Shown here one piece after another: positions 1 to 7,728 of a stretch of DNA of 64,000 nucleotides. Made by a program: the position numbers and the translations under genes. Source of the stretch: Azospirillum brasilense (GTDB lineage: Bacteria; Pseudomonadota; Alphaproteobacteria; Azospirillales; Azospirillaceae); NCBI RefSeq assembly GCF_007827815.1, contig NZ_VITH01000016.1, positions 101,299-165,298 of the forward strand, read 5' to 3'. Under the pieces are notes generated by a model. The model was not told where the DNA came from and did no database searches. It worked only from the letters and a program-made list of their open reading frames with translations. Each line of letters opens with the position of its first letter. Position 1 is the first letter of the stretch.

Positions 1-24
1 CGCGCGCCCGCAGGCCAGGGGCAA

Positions 25-84
25 GAAAAAGGCCGCAGCCAGGAGGCGCGGCCTTCAAGTCTAGGGAGGAAACGCCCAAAGGGC
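25..84. repeat. hairpin repeat, copy A
   Basis: An A5 run is followed by a GC hairpin (AAGGCCGC at 29-36 against GCGGCCTT at 48-55), then AGTCTA and GGGAGGAAAC (64-73). Copy B at 204-258 has the same order of parts. Read on the minus strand the hairpin is followed by a T run, so it could end a minus-strand transcript. Inference: a dispersed intergenic element or small-RNA 3' end. Confidence 0.5.
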
Positions 85-101
85 ATCCGGGACTCAATCT
101 A

Positions 102-116
102 TGCTGCATCGCAGCA
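102..116. promoter_or_regulatory. 15-bp palindrome of CTGC-N3-GCAG form
   Basis: TGCTGC-ATC-GCAGCA is a perfect inverted repeat. The inner CTGC-N3-GCAG matches the site reported for PhaR-type regulators of PHA metabolism, but no phasin or PHA gene is near. It may simply be part of the repeat element. Confidence 0.2.
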
Positions 117-203
117 AAGGTCAAGCCCCCGCTGAGCGGCCTTCGCTGAAAAGACGCCGCCCCTTGCGGTTTCCTCCATCCACCTTGGGATGACAATGTC
201 CAG

Positions 204-258
204 AAAAAGAAAAGGCTGCAGCCGGTGAGGCGCAGCCTAGTTCTGGGAGGGAGGAAAC
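204..258. repeat. hairpin repeat, copy B
   Basis: Same architecture as copy A: A-rich run, hairpin AGGCTGC (213-219) against GCAGCCT (232-238), then GGGAGGAAAC (249-258). The stem sequence differs from copy A but pairing is kept, which suggests selection on structure. Confidence 0.5.
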
Positions 259-860
259 CAAGAGAACTTGGTGAAGCCATTTATGAGCTGATTTGATTAA
301 CAGCGCGTAAACAGGCCATCTATTCCGAAGACATACTCATTTTTTGATGAAGATCAAAAGCCAAGCTCCCGCTTGGCCAAAGCCCGCTTGGTCGAAGAAA
401 AGACGCCTTGCTGCGCAGCGGCAAGCGACGCCGCGGCGGCGATGCCCCGCCCGCCGGGCCGTCCCAACCGCCTCGCCATGGACCGTCAGGAACGGATCAG
501 CGTCAAGCAACGCGCTCCGGGGCAACGGCAACGGCTGGCCGCCGGCAAGGCAAGACAGGGGAAAAGGCCACGCTCGGCCTCATCGGTCCGCCGTGCATTC
601 GAAAACACTCATCAACCGTTAAGGGACTTATCGATCAATAAAGCAATCCATTTTCGGCAAGCGCGACGTCAGTTGCGTCATTTTGATGGGTATGATCGGC
701 GCTATTGCTCTTCTGAGTAATCCGGATAGGATGAATGAACAACGATCAATAAGGGTTTCCTGTTAAATTTTACCTTTATGCTTGCAAACCTCGCCCGACT
801 GTCCATCCCAGCCGGAATTCCCCCTTCCGAAAGCCGCCCATTGAAAGCCATGGAAGACCC

Positions 861-1454
861 ATGCCGAGCCTGCCCTTTCCAAACCTCCGCCCCTCCTCGT
901 CCGTGGCCACCCCACCCCGCGGCCCGTCCGCCACGCCGTTCGGCACCGCCCCGGCTGCATCCCGGAACGCGGCGGCCGATGAGCGGACGCCGCTCCGGAT
1001 TCCGGGGCGGGCCTCGCAGGACTTGGCTGCGGGCCTGCTGATCACGTCCTTCGGCCTGATCGCCCTGTGGATGGGGCGCGACTGGCCAACCGGAACGCTC
1101 GCCTACGTGCAGTCGGGCTTTTTCCCGCGGATGATCGGAGCGCTGATGGTGCTGGCCGGCGCCGTGGTGACCGGCCGGAGCCTGCTGGCCCACGGCGCCG
1201 CCCTGCCGTCCTGGGGCTGGCGCCCGCTGTTCGGGGTGACGGCGGCGGTGCTCGCCTTCGCCGGGACGGTGGAAACCCTGGGGCTGGTGCCGGCGGTGCT
1301 GATCCTGGTGGGGGTGGGCAACCTGGCCGGACAGCCGCTGCGCCCGGTTCCGCTGGCGCTGCTGGGCGGCGCCTTGGCGGCGGGCTGCGTCGCCCTGTTC
1401 GTCTGGGGGCTGGGCCTGCCCTTGCAGGTCTGGCCCCTGGGGGTATGGCCATGA
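861..1454 (+). CDS. tctB: TctB-like small membrane subunit of a tripartite tricarboxylate transporter
   Basis: The 197-residue protein has a Pro/Ala-rich N-terminal stretch of about 50 residues, then four hydrophobic segments (around residues 55-75, 88-108, 122-150 and 160-190), the usual TctB layout. TctB pairs with TctA in the inner membrane to import di- or tricarboxylates, normally with a periplasmic TctC receptor. The stop overlaps the tctA start (ATGA), indicating translational coupling. The first ATG gives a long polar N-terminus for the family; a later start is possible. No tctC is present in the window. Confidence 0.8.
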   Translation: MPSLPFPNLRPSSSVATPPRGPSATPFGTAPAASRNAAADERTPLRIPGRASQDLAAGLLITSFGLIALWMGRDWPTGTLAYVQSGFFPRMIGALMVLAGAVVTGRSLLAHGAALPSWGWRPLFGVTAAVLAFAGTVETLGLVPAVLILVGVGNLAGQPLRPVPLALLGGALAAGCVALFVWGLGLPLQVWPLGVWP

Positions 1455-2956
1455 CGGACCTGATCGGCAACCTGCTGCTCGGCCTGACGGTCTCGCTGTC
1501 CCCGGACAATCTGCTGCTCTGCTTCGGCGGGGCGCTGATCGGCACGCTGATCGGCGTCCTGCCCGGCCTGGGGCCGACCGCGACGGTGGCGATGCTGCTG
1601 CCCCTGACCTTCCACCTGCCGCCGGTCGGCGCGCTGATCATGCTGGCGGGCATCTTCTACGGCTCGCAGTATGGCGGATCGGCGACGGCGATCCTGGTGA
1701 ATCTGCCGGGCGAATCCTCCTCGGTCGTGACCTGCCTGGACGGCCACGCTATGGCGCGGCAGGGCCGGGCCGGGGTGGCGCTCGCCACGGCGGCGCTCGC
1801 CTCGCTCTTCGCCGGCATCGTCACGACCTTTCTGATCGCCGTGGCCGGCCCGCCGCTGGCCGGGGTGGCGCTCGCCTTCGGACCGGCGGAATACGTGTCG
1901 CTGATGCTGCTCGGCCTGATCGGGGCGGTGACGCTGGCCCACGGCTCGGTGGTGAAGGCCATCGCGATGATCCTGCTGGGCCTGCTGCTGAGCATGGTCG
2001 GCACCGACGTGAATTCCGGCGACACGCGCTTCACCTTCGGCCTGCCGCAGCTCTACGACGGCATCGACTTCGTTCCGCTCGCCATGGGCCTGTTCGGGCT
2101 GGCCGAGATCATCGCCAGCCTGGAGCAGACCGGCGGCGTCGGGCGGACCACCGCCCCCATCGCCAGCCTGTGGCCGAAACGCGAGGATGTCCGCCAGGCG
2201 TGGCCGGCGACGGTGCGCGGCACGGTGATGGGCGCGCTTCTCGGCATCCTGCCCGGCGGCGGCGCCACGCTCGGCTCCTTCGCCGCCTATTCGCTGGAAA
2301 AGAAGGTGTCCCGCCACCCGGAGCGCTTCGGCCAGGGCGCCATCGAGGGGGTGGCCGCACCGGAGGCCGCCAACAACGCCGCCTCGCAGGCCTGCTTCAT
2401 CCCGATGCTCAGCCTGGGCATCCCGCCCAACGCCATCATGGCGCTGATGATCGGCGCCATGACCATCCACGGCATCACGCCGGGGCCGCAGATCATGGTC
2501 AAGCAGCCGGAGCTGTTCTGGGGCATGATCGCCAGCATGCTGATCGGCAACGTGATCCTGGTGATCCTGAACCTGCCGATGATCGGGCTGTGGGTGCGGC
2601 TTCTGCGGGTGCCCTACGGCTATCTGTTCCCGGCCATCCTGGTCTTCTGCTGCATCGGCACCTACACGCTGAACAACAGCGCCTTCAACGTGCTGCTGAT
2701 GGCCCTGTTCGGGGTGCTGGGCTACGTCCTGCGCAAGCTGGACTGCGAGCCGGCGCCGCTGATGCTGGGCTTCGTGCTGGGCCCCCTGCTGGAGGAGAAT
2801 CTCGGACGCGCCCTGCTGCTGTCGGGCGGCGACCCCACCGTCTTCGCCACCCGCCCGATCAGCGGCAGCCTGCTGGCCGTCGCCGCTCTTCTGCTGCTCG
2901 TGATGGTGATGCCGGCGATACGGCGGCGACGCGACGAAGCCTTCAAGGACGAGTGA
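1451..2956 (+). CDS. tctA: TctA-like large membrane subunit of a tripartite tricarboxylate transporter
   Basis: The 501-residue, highly hydrophobic protein has the family's Gly/Pro-rich motifs: GVLPGLGPTATVAMLLPLT near the start, YGSQYGGSATAILVNLPGE, and the related GILPGGGATLGSFAAY half-way through. This repeat of the two halves is typical of TctA. The start at 1451 is preferred over an in-frame ATG at 1445 because a GGGGG ribosome-binding stretch lies about 8 bases before it and it forms an ATGA overlap with tctB. An RraA/aldolase-like gene follows, so the transported acid may feed an aromatic-degradation or 4-carboxy-4-hydroxy-2-oxoadipate type step. Confidence 0.9.
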   Translation: MTDLIGNLLLGLTVSLSPDNLLLCFGGALIGTLIGVLPGLGPTATVAMLLPLTFHLPPVGALIMLAGIFYGSQYGGSATAILVNLPGESSSVVTCLDGHAMARQGRAGVALATAALASLFAGIVTTFLIAVAGPPLAGVALAFGPAEYVSLMLLGLIGAVTLAHGSVVKAIAMILLGLLLSMVGTDVNSGDTRFTFGLPQLYDGIDFVPLAMGLFGLAEIIASLEQTGGVGRTTAPIASLWPKREDVRQAWPATVRGTVMGALLGILPGGGATLGSFAAYSLEKKVSRHPERFGQGAIEGVAAPEAANNAASQACFIPMLSLGIPPNAIMALMIGAMTIHGITPGPQIMVKQPELFWGMIASMLIGNVILVILNLPMIGLWVRLLRVPYGYLFPAILVFCCIGTYTLNNSAFNVLLMALFGVLGYVLRKLDCEPAPLMLGFVLGPLLEENLGRALLLSGGDPTVFATRPISGSLLAVAALLLLVMVMPAIRRRRDEAFKDE

Positions 2957-3033
2957 GTCCGAATGTCCTTTTCTCCCCGCCCGCCCTCCTCCGGGAAGCG
3001 GGCGGCCTTCACGCCGTGAAAGGTGCCTGTGCG

Positions 3034-3702
3034 ATGACCGTCGTCAAAGAGTTCCCCCGTCCCGCCCCCGATCTGGTCGCCGCCTTCCGCGGCCAGTCCC
3101 CGGCCACGCTGCACGAAGCGATGGGCAAGAAGGGCGCGATGTCCTTTCCGATCAAGCCGCTTTATCCGGGCATGACGCTGTTCGGCACCGCGGTGACCGT
3201 GTCCGGCGGACCGACCGACAATCTGATGATCCACGCCGCCATGGCGCTGACCCGTCCGGGCGACGTGCTGGTGGTCGATTTCAAGGGCATGACCGAGGCC
3301 GGCCCGTGGGGCGACGTGCTGACCGAGGCGGCGCTCCAGCGCGGCTTGGCCGGCTTGGTGATCGACGGCTGCGTGCGCGACGCCGCGGCCATCCGCCAGA
3401 TGGGCTTCCCGGTCTTCTGCCGGGGGACCAGCATGAAGGGCACCACCAAGACCCAGCCCACGGGCGATGTGAACACCCCCATCGTCTGCGGCGGCGTGAT
3501 GGTCATGCCGGGCGACATCCTGGTCGGCGACGACGACGGGGTGGTCGTGGTGCCCCAGGCCGAGGCCGCCGCCGCGCTCGCCAAGGCGGCGGAGCGCGAA
3601 CGGATGGAGGAGGGGCTGCGCGCGCAGTTGCGCGCCGGGCGGACGACGGTGGAGGCGTTGGCCCTGGAGGCCTATCTGGAGGCCGGCGGAATCGCCCTGT
3701 GA
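3034..3702 (+). CDS. RraA/HMG-aldolase family protein (possible 4-hydroxy-4-methyl-2-oxoglutarate or 4-carboxy-4-hydroxy-2-oxoadipate aldolase)
   Basis: A 222-residue RraA/LigK-family protein. It has the conserved GDVLV (76-80), GGPTDNLMIH (58-67) and the D111-G-C-V-R115-D116 motif that binds the divalent metal and pyruvate moiety in class II aldolases of this family. The known reaction is retro-aldol cleavage to two oxoacids. RraA proteins without aldolase activity look similar, so the substrate is uncertain. It lies 77 bp after tctA on the same strand, probably in the same operon, which supports a catabolic role for a carboxylated substrate brought in by TctAB. Confidence 0.75.
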   Translation: MTVVKEFPRPAPDLVAAFRGQSPATLHEAMGKKGAMSFPIKPLYPGMTLFGTAVTVSGGPTDNLMIHAAMALTRPGDVLVVDFKGMTEAGPWGDVLTEAALQRGLAGLVIDGCVRDAAAIRQMGFPVFCRGTSMKGTTKTQPTGDVNTPIVCGGVMVMPGDILVGDDDGVVVVPQAEAAAALAKAAERERMEEGLRAQLRAGRTTVEALALEAYLEAGGIAL

Positions 3703-4157
3703 CGTGAAGCCCTATGACGTGAAGCCCCGTGGCACGAAGCCGCTGACACGGAGCGCTGTGACGCCAAGCACTGCGCCGAGACGGGCGGGGCCAAGTCCCG
3801 CCCGCCATCGCCCGGAGTGGTATTACCGGATTCCGGCAAAAGAACGACGGCGGACAAAAAAAAGCCGCGTCCGGACACGAGGTCGGCGCGGCAGACTAAT
3901 GCTCTTGGAGCATCGTGATGTTTTTGGTTTCCTCCCCAGACCTCAAGGCCTTTGTTTTGTGAAGGGAAATTTCCACAGTCGGCACTGTGAAGTCAACAGC
4001 ATTGAGTGGGTTATAACTTTAAGCCTAACGCTCCCTCCGATGCGCAGGAGACGGCGACCGATTTCCTCCGGCGTGAAAAATCAAGCGGAGGCCGAACAGA
4101 GGGCTTGCGTTCCGCCGGGCCGGTGCGGTATCTCCCTGCCTCCTTCGTTGGAGCGGC
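3703..4157. other. non-coding stretch with structured element before tRNA-Gly
   Basis: The first 80 bases after the aldolase gene contain several near-repeats of GTGAAGCC/GTGACG. The centre holds the hairpin element at 3856-3940. From 3940 to 4157 no open frame looks real. Confidence 0.5.
3856..3940 (-). ncRNA. candidate structured small RNA or transcript 3' end (repeat copy C)
   Basis: Read on the minus strand the sequence begins GGGGAGGAAACC, continues through a perfect hairpin (ATGCTC/GAGCAT, 3899-3913), then a long GC hairpin with arms CGCGGC (3887-3892) and GCCGCG (3864-3869), and ends in eight T (3856-3863). That is a strong intrinsic terminator directly behind a compact structured stretch. 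The GGAGGAAAC motif is shared with copies A and B near the window start, though here it is on the opposite strand. Inference only; no promoter was identified. Confidence 0.4.
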
Positions 4158-4232
4158 GCGGGCGTAGCTCAGGGGTAGAGCACAACCTTGCCAAGGTTGG
4201 GGTCGAGGGTTCGAATCCCTTCGCCCGCTCCA
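4158..4232 (+). tRNA. tRNA-Gly (anticodon GCC)
   Basis: The acceptor arms GCGGGCG (4158-4164) and CGCCCGC (4222-4228) pair fully. The D-arm GCTC/GAGC, the anticodon stem CAACC/GGTTG with loop TTGCCAA, and the T-arm GAGGG-TTCGAAT-CCCTT are all present. The anticodon GCC is at 4190-4192. The discriminator T and an encoded CCA end at 4232. It is followed 48 bp later by the end of a convergent gene. Confidence 0.97.
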
Positions 4233-4280
4233 ATATCGCGAAGACCAATTCCCACCGACATGTCATTCCCGCGCATGGCC

Positions 4281-6491
4281 TCAATAGGCCGCGTAGGATT
4301 TCTCCTCGACGAGCGCGCTGCCGAGCCGTTCGTTGATTTGCCGCTTGATGGCGGCGCGCTGGTCGTTCGTCCGGTACACGGCCCGCGCCAGTTCGATGAA
4401 GCGCGGCCCGAAATCCTGGGCGCGCTCGCAGTCGCGGATCGCGTCCTCGATCTCCCACAGGGCCGTGTTGACCGCCTTCAAAGCGGCGGCCAGTTCGCGC
4501 AGTTCGGCGGTGGACGGTATGTGCCGGTCCGCGGTCCGCGTCAGGATGCCGTGCTCGGTCTCCACATTGCGCCGTTTGACCGGGTCCTGGATTCGCTCAC
4601 GCTTGATCTCCAGGATGGAGATCTTGTCCAGGAGTTCTCCCGGAGCGGTTTCCACGAGGATGTCCGTCGTCCGCATCGCCTTCGCCATCATGATCTGGAA
4701 CAATTCGCCGGCCATCCGCGCGACGACGGGGCGCCAGTCTCCCGGCCGCGTCTGTCGGAACAGCCGCATGGTCGGGTACCAGGGGCAGTCCTCCCGCCCC
4801 ATCAGCCACCGCCAGTCCGGCACGGCCTTCAGCGCCAGCCAGACCGGGCGGCCGAGCGCGCCGGCCAGATGCGCGACCGCCGTGTCGGTGGTGACGATCA
4901 GGTCCAGCCCCATCATCACCGCCGCGGTGTCGCGGAAGGCGTGCGGTCCATCGTCGAATCCCGGCCCGAGCACCGTCACCGCCATGCCCTCCGGCAGCCG
5001 GTCGAGCTGCTCCAGCCCGTGATTCTTTTGCAGGCTGACCAGCCGCAGGCCGGGGATCCGCGCCAGCGGCGCGAACTCCGCGAGCGGCACGGAGCGCCCG
5101 CGGTCGACCGCCGCCTGCGGGTTGCCCTGCCAGACGATGCCGACCCGCAGGCCGCCCGGCCCATCGGCGCCCACCGTCCGCGGCGGCAGCCGCCGGGCCC
5201 AGGCCTCGACCCGGTCGGGCTCGGCCTTCAGATAGGGGATGGGCGCCGGGATCGTCCCGAACTCCGTGCGGAAGGCGCGCGGCAGGCTGAGCAGCGGGCA
5301 ATGGGCGTCGAAGGGCGGCAGGGGCTCGCCCTTGGCCACCAGCGTCACACGGCCCTCGGGAACCGGCAGGGAGCCGAGCAGGCGGAGCAGCGGGCGCGGC
5401 GCCTCGACCACCACGCGCCACCCGCGCGCCACGGCGGCCGGGACGTAGCGGATGAACTGGATCGTGTCCCCGAAGCCCTGCTCGGTGTGGACGAGCAGTG
5501 TGCCGCGGACCGGCTCCTCCCCCCGCCACAACGGCTGCGGAAAGGGACCGCCCGGCGCTTGGTTCCCCTCCTGGCGCAGCCGCCACTCGTAATCGTCCCA
5601 GCCGCAGGAAAAGTCTCCGCCGAGCAGCCGGGACAGCGCGCGGTTCCAATGGGCGTTCGTGAAGTCCGGGCGGCTCGCCACGGCCCGGTCGTAGGCCGTG
5701 ACCGCCTCGTCCAGCCGCCCCTGATCGTGCAGGCTGTTGCCGAGGTTGTTCAGCGCCTCCGCCCAGGCGGGCCGGAGGAGGATGGCGTTCCGCTGCGCCA
5801 GAATGGACGACGGCAGACGGTCCAGCTCCCGCAGGAGGGTGCCGAGCGTGGACAGGGCCTCGGCGTGGAAGGGCTGGACCGCCACGGCGCGCCGGGCGGC
5901 GGCGGCGGCCTCGTCCGGCCGCCGTTGTCTGTCCAGCGCAAGGGCGAGGTTGTGCAGGATGTCCGGGTTGCCCGGCTGGACCGCCAGGGCGCGGCAAAGC
6001 GCCGCGACCCCGCGATCGATCATCCCCTGCCCCTGCCGGATCAACGCGAGGTTCGACAGCGCCTCGGCATGGTCGGGCCGGACCGTCAGGACCCGGCGGT
6101 AGATCCGCCCGGCCTCCTCCAGCCGTCCCTGCGCGTTGAGGCCGGCGCCGAGGTTGCACAGCGCCTCGGGAAAGTCGGGCCGGAAGACCAGGGCCTGCCG
6201 GTAGGCCGCCTCGGCCTCCGCCCGCTCCAACGCCGTCAGCGCAAGGCCGAGGTGGTAGCTGCAGTCCGGCCCCGGACGGACGGATGCCAACGCCCGGAAC
6301 AGGGTCTCCGCCTCTCCCGCCCGCCCGGTGTCCAGACACAGGGCGCCCAGGCCGAGCAAGGAGTCGGCGTTGCGGGGATCGCCGCGGAGAACGGCGCGGT
6401 GGAACGCCTCCGCGTCATGGACGGCGCCCGCGGGCGGGAGGGAGGGCGCCCCGGACCGGTTCGCCGTTGCGGAAGGATCGTTGGCCGGCAT
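4281..6491 (-). CDS. TPR protein with GT-B/heptosyltransferase-like domain and C-terminal DUF6165
   Basis: The 736-residue protein has three parts. Residues about 25-290 are tandem tetratricopeptide repeats (EALxNLGxxLxxxGRLxEA pattern). Residues about 325-595 form a GT9/GT-B-like domain with TEQGFGDTIQFIRY and the nucleotide-side motif TTDTAVAHLAGALGRPVW. Residues about 605-736 match DUF6165 (ILVETAPGELLDKISILEIK...). TPR-GT proteins of this kind glycosylate proteins or add sugars to surface glycans; the DUF6165 domain, often a separate gene next to such proteins, is fused here. It is transcribed divergently from pseB, suggesting a flagellin or surface glycosylation context. Confidence 0.8.
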   Translation of the reverse strand: MPANDPSATANRSGAPSLPPAGAVHDAEAFHRAVLRGDPRNADSLLGLGALCLDTGRAGEAETLFRALASVRPGPDCSYHLGLALTALERAEAEAAYRQALVFRPDFPEALCNLGAGLNAQGRLEEAGRIYRRVLTVRPDHAEALSNLALIRQGQGMIDRGVAALCRALAVQPGNPDILHNLALALDRQRRPDEAAAAARRAVAVQPFHAEALSTLGTLLRELDRLPSSILAQRNAILLRPAWAEALNNLGNSLHDQGRLDEAVTAYDRAVASRPDFTNAHWNRALSRLLGGDFSCGWDDYEWRLRQEGNQAPGGPFPQPLWRGEEPVRGTLLVHTEQGFGDTIQFIRYVPAAVARGWRVVVEAPRPLLRLLGSLPVPEGRVTLVAKGEPLPPFDAHCPLLSLPRAFRTEFGTIPAPIPYLKAEPDRVEAWARRLPPRTVGADGPGGLRVGIVWQGNPQAAVDRGRSVPLAEFAPLARIPGLRLVSLQKNHGLEQLDRLPEGMAVTVLGPGFDDGPHAFRDTAAVMMGLDLIVTTDTAVAHLAGALGRPVWLALKAVPDWRWLMGREDCPWYPTMRLFRQTRPGDWRPVVARMAGELFQIMMAKAMRTTDILVETAPGELLDKISILEIKRERIQDPVKRRNVETEHGILTRTADRHIPSTAELRELAAALKAVNTALWEIEDAIRDCERAQDFGPRFIELARAVYRTNDQRAAIKRQINERLGSALVEEKSYAAY

Positions 6492-6665
6492 GCACGCCAG
6501 AGTGCAAAGGAATGGTGCCGGTGCAACAATTTTTTGCGAAGGGCGCTTTCGGCAAAGCTGTGGGACCGCCCCGCTGGTTGCCGAAATATTAACCCACTGA
6601 TAGGGGTATCGGGCTAAGGTCGGCCGGGACGACCTCAGACACCATCACGCGCGACCACGGTGACC

Positions 6666-7718
6666 ATGCAGCAGCTTGACCGTTCGAATGGGGCGCCGAC
6701 CGAGGCTCTGCAATCCGGCTTCGGCCTGCTGGACGGCCGCTCGATCCTGGTCACCGGCGGCTCCGGGTCCTTCGGGCGCCGCTTCGTCGAAACGGTGCTG
6801 CGGCGGGCCAACCCGCGCCGGGTCATCGTCTTCTCCCGCGACGAGTTCAAGCAGTACGAGATGCAACAGCAGCTGGGCTCGGAATGGGCTTCCACGCTGC
6901 GCTTCTTCATCGGCGACGTGCGCGACCGCGAGCGGCTGGAACTGGCCATGCGCGAGGTGGACGTGTGCGTCCACGCCGCCGCGCTGAAGCATGTGCCGGC
7001 CGCCGAATACAACCCCATGGAATGCATCCACACCAACGTCTACGGGGCGGAGAATGTGGTGCGGGCCGCGCTGAACACCGGCGTGAAGCGGGTGATCGCC
7101 CTGTCGACCGACAAGGCGGCCAACCCGGTCAACCTCTACGGCGCGAGCAAGCTGGCCTCGGACAAGATCTTCATCGCCGCCAACAACCTGTCGGGGTCGC
7201 TCGGCACGCGCTTCTCGGTGGTGCGCTACGGCAATGTGGTGGGCTCCCGCGGGTCGGTGATTCCGCTGTTCCGCAAGATGATCGCGGAAGGGGCGGAGAC
7301 GCTGCCGGTCACCGACGAGCGGATGACCCGCTTCTGGATCACGCTGCAGCATGGGGTGGACTTCGTCGTCTCCTGCATCGCGATGATGCAGGGCGGGGAG
7401 ATCTTCGTGCCGAAGATCCCCAGCATGCGCATCACCGATCTGGCCCGCGCGATGGCGCCCCACCTGCCGCACAAGCCGGTCGGCATCCGCCCCGGCGAGA
7501 AGCTGCACGAGGTGATGATCACCGAGGACGATTCCCGCCAGACCTTCGAATTGCCGGACCGCTTCGTCATCGAGCCGGCCTTCGCCTTCTGGACGCACGA
7601 GCCCTACCAGCGGCTGGGCGCGCGTCCGGTGGCCGACGGCTTCCGCTACGCCAGCGACACCAACGGCGACTGGCTGGACGGCCCGCGGCTGATGCGGCTG
7701 ATCGCGGAAACCCCGTGA
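6666..7718 (+). CDS. pseB: UDP-N-acetylglucosamine 4,6-dehydratase (inverting), PseB type
   Basis: A 350-residue extended SDR enzyme. It has the N-terminal NAD(P) loop GGSGSFG, the CapD/PseB signature AALKHVPAAEYNPMECIHTN, and STDKAANPVNLYGASK carrying the K/Y catalytic pair. PseB converts UDP-GlcNAc to UDP-2-acetamido-2,6-dideoxy-beta-L-arabino-hexos-4-ulose, the first step of pseudaminic acid synthesis. The ATG at 6666 is chosen; a GTG two codons earlier is also possible. A PseC-type aminotransferase follows after 10 bp. Some related enzymes (FnlA/CapE) make other sugars, but the aminotransferase partner favours PseB. Confidence 0.82.
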   Translation: MQQLDRSNGAPTEALQSGFGLLDGRSILVTGGSGSFGRRFVETVLRRANPRRVIVFSRDEFKQYEMQQQLGSEWASTLRFFIGDVRDRERLELAMREVDVCVHAAALKHVPAAEYNPMECIHTNVYGAENVVRAALNTGVKRVIALSTDKAANPVNLYGASKLASDKIFIAANNLSGSLGTRFSVVRYGNVVGSRGSVIPLFRKMIAEGAETLPVTDERMTRFWITLQHGVDFVVSCIAMMQGGEIFVPKIPSMRITDLARAMAPHLPHKPVGIRPGEKLHEVMITEDDSRQTFELPDRFVIEPAFAFWTHEPYQRLGARPVADGFRYASDTNGDWLDGPRLMRLIAETP

Positions 7719-7728
7719 CGGCCCTCCG

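Larger units (their letters stand above)
1..860. other. gene-poor region upstream of tctB
   Basis: No convincing coding sequence is seen. The short open frames between about 340 and 720 are Arg/Ala/Pro-rich in all frames, overlap each other and lack ribosome binding sites. The stretch holds two related hairpin repeats (25-84 and 204-258), a GGTTTCCTCC motif at 168-177 and a 15-bp palindrome at 102-116. From about 580 to 780 it becomes AT-richer and probably contains the tctB promoter. Confidence 0.5.

Noticed and set aside
344..720. Overlapping short open frames of 77-115 residues
   Set aside because: Arg/Ala/Pro-rich in every frame, mutually overlapping, no ribosome binding site; typical random frames in GC-rich DNA.
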